A stretch of DNA of 64,000 nucleotides from assembly GCF_020177265.1 (NCBI RefSeq), contig NZ_JAIVMC010000004.1, positions 1 through 64,000 on the forward strand, in the 5' to 3' direction. Under the pieces are notes generated by a model that did no database searches, was not told where the DNA came from, and was given only the letters and a program-made list of their open reading frames with translations. Every line of letters starts with the position of its first letter. The stretch's first letter is position 1. The stretch comes from Pseudooceanicola marinus (GTDB lineage Bacteria; Pseudomonadota; Alphaproteobacteria; Rhodobacterales; Rhodobacteraceae). A program made the position numbers and the translations under genes. Positions 63,962 to 64,000 of this stretch are shown here, piece after piece.

Positions 63962-64000
63962 ATGGCCTACCAGACGAAACGTGACCCCCTCTTCGACAGT
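63962..64000 (+). CDS. ftsK: start of a gene, probably DNA translocase FtsK (cut by window end)
   Basis: Only 13 codons are present: MAYQTKRDPLFDS. The start is supported by a GGAGCGGAGAG ribosome site. Rhodobacterales FtsK proteins begin with nearly the same residues (MAYQT-RDPLLD, from memory) and often follow an aminotransferase gene. The call rests on these few residues and context. Confidence 0.5.
   Translation, partial: MAYQTKRDPLFDS

Overview
The window is a 64 kb, high-GC (roughly two-thirds G+C), densely coding chromosomal stretch of an alphaproteobacterium, almost certainly a marine or halotolerant member of the Rhodobacterales (Roseobacter/Paracoccus side). Pointers are the ParA-like MipZ, the mreBCD-mrdA-rodA cluster, the ihfB-lapA-trpF order, a GSCFA protein, DUF2332, DUF2237 and DUF6525 family genes, a class II-type AroA, zinc-free L31 beside L19, and a complete ectoine operon. 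I found no rRNA, tRNA, CRISPR array, transposase, integrase or prophage genes. This is core genome with a few accessory genes.

Layout. 0-2.3 kb: a glycosyltransferase, a PagL-like lipid A deacylase and a divergent MarR regulator. 2.4-6.2 kb: ectABC plus a dedicated aspartokinase, the full route from aspartate to ectoine, with a terminator-like hairpin between ectC and the kinase. 6.4-9.7 kb: zinc uptake (znuA facing zur-znuC-znuB) around a symmetric promoter with two Zur-type boxes. 9.7-13.2 kb: DinB-like protein, mipZ, an APC permease, rpmE and rplS. 13.5-19.3 kb: the elongasome operon mreB, then mreC-mreD-mrdA-rodA with overlapping ends. 19.5-23.1 kb: rlmJ, an O-acetyltransferase, a thioesterase, a DUF808 membrane protein and a kinase gene broken by one in-frame TGA. 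23.2-25.8 kb: leuA with a leucine-rich leader peptide and hairpin, then a nitroreductase. 26-28.6 kb: aroA, a small membrane protein and cmk. 28.7-33 kb: an SDR, a COG0523 metallochaperone behind a third Zur-like box, a DUF6525 protein and a GSCFA/SGNH pair. 33.3-39.1 kb: rpsA, ihfB, lapA, trpF, a sulfotransferase and trpB. 39.3-49.6 kb: a potassium channel with a zinc ribbon, an IsdG-like monooxygenase, rplY-pth-DUF2332, DUF2237, lldD, an SBF-type transporter, a secreted protein, trpA, and ribA with an L,D-transpeptidase-like gene. 49.7-54.5 kb: an OmpR-type regulator followed by a possible small RNA, a chemoreceptor with an overlapping small gene, a secreted protein and xth. 54.6-64 kb: an acyl-CoA synthetase, an unrecognised permease, cnoX-Lon domain-Trm112, a UbiH-type hydroxylase, an amidase, an aminotransferase and the first 13 codons of what is probably ftsK.

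How the parts fit. Two small regulons can be read directly: zinc limitation (three Zur-like boxes serving znuA, zur-znuCB and the COG0523 gene) and leucine supply (leuA attenuation). Most genes sit in short operons with 4-bp ATGA/GTGA overlaps, implying translational coupling. I saw no striking new defence or mobile system. The most interesting signals are regulatory: the Zur promoter architecture, the leuA leader, a paired-hairpin repeat found twice with apparent covariation, and a candidate small RNA at about 50.45-50.59 kb.
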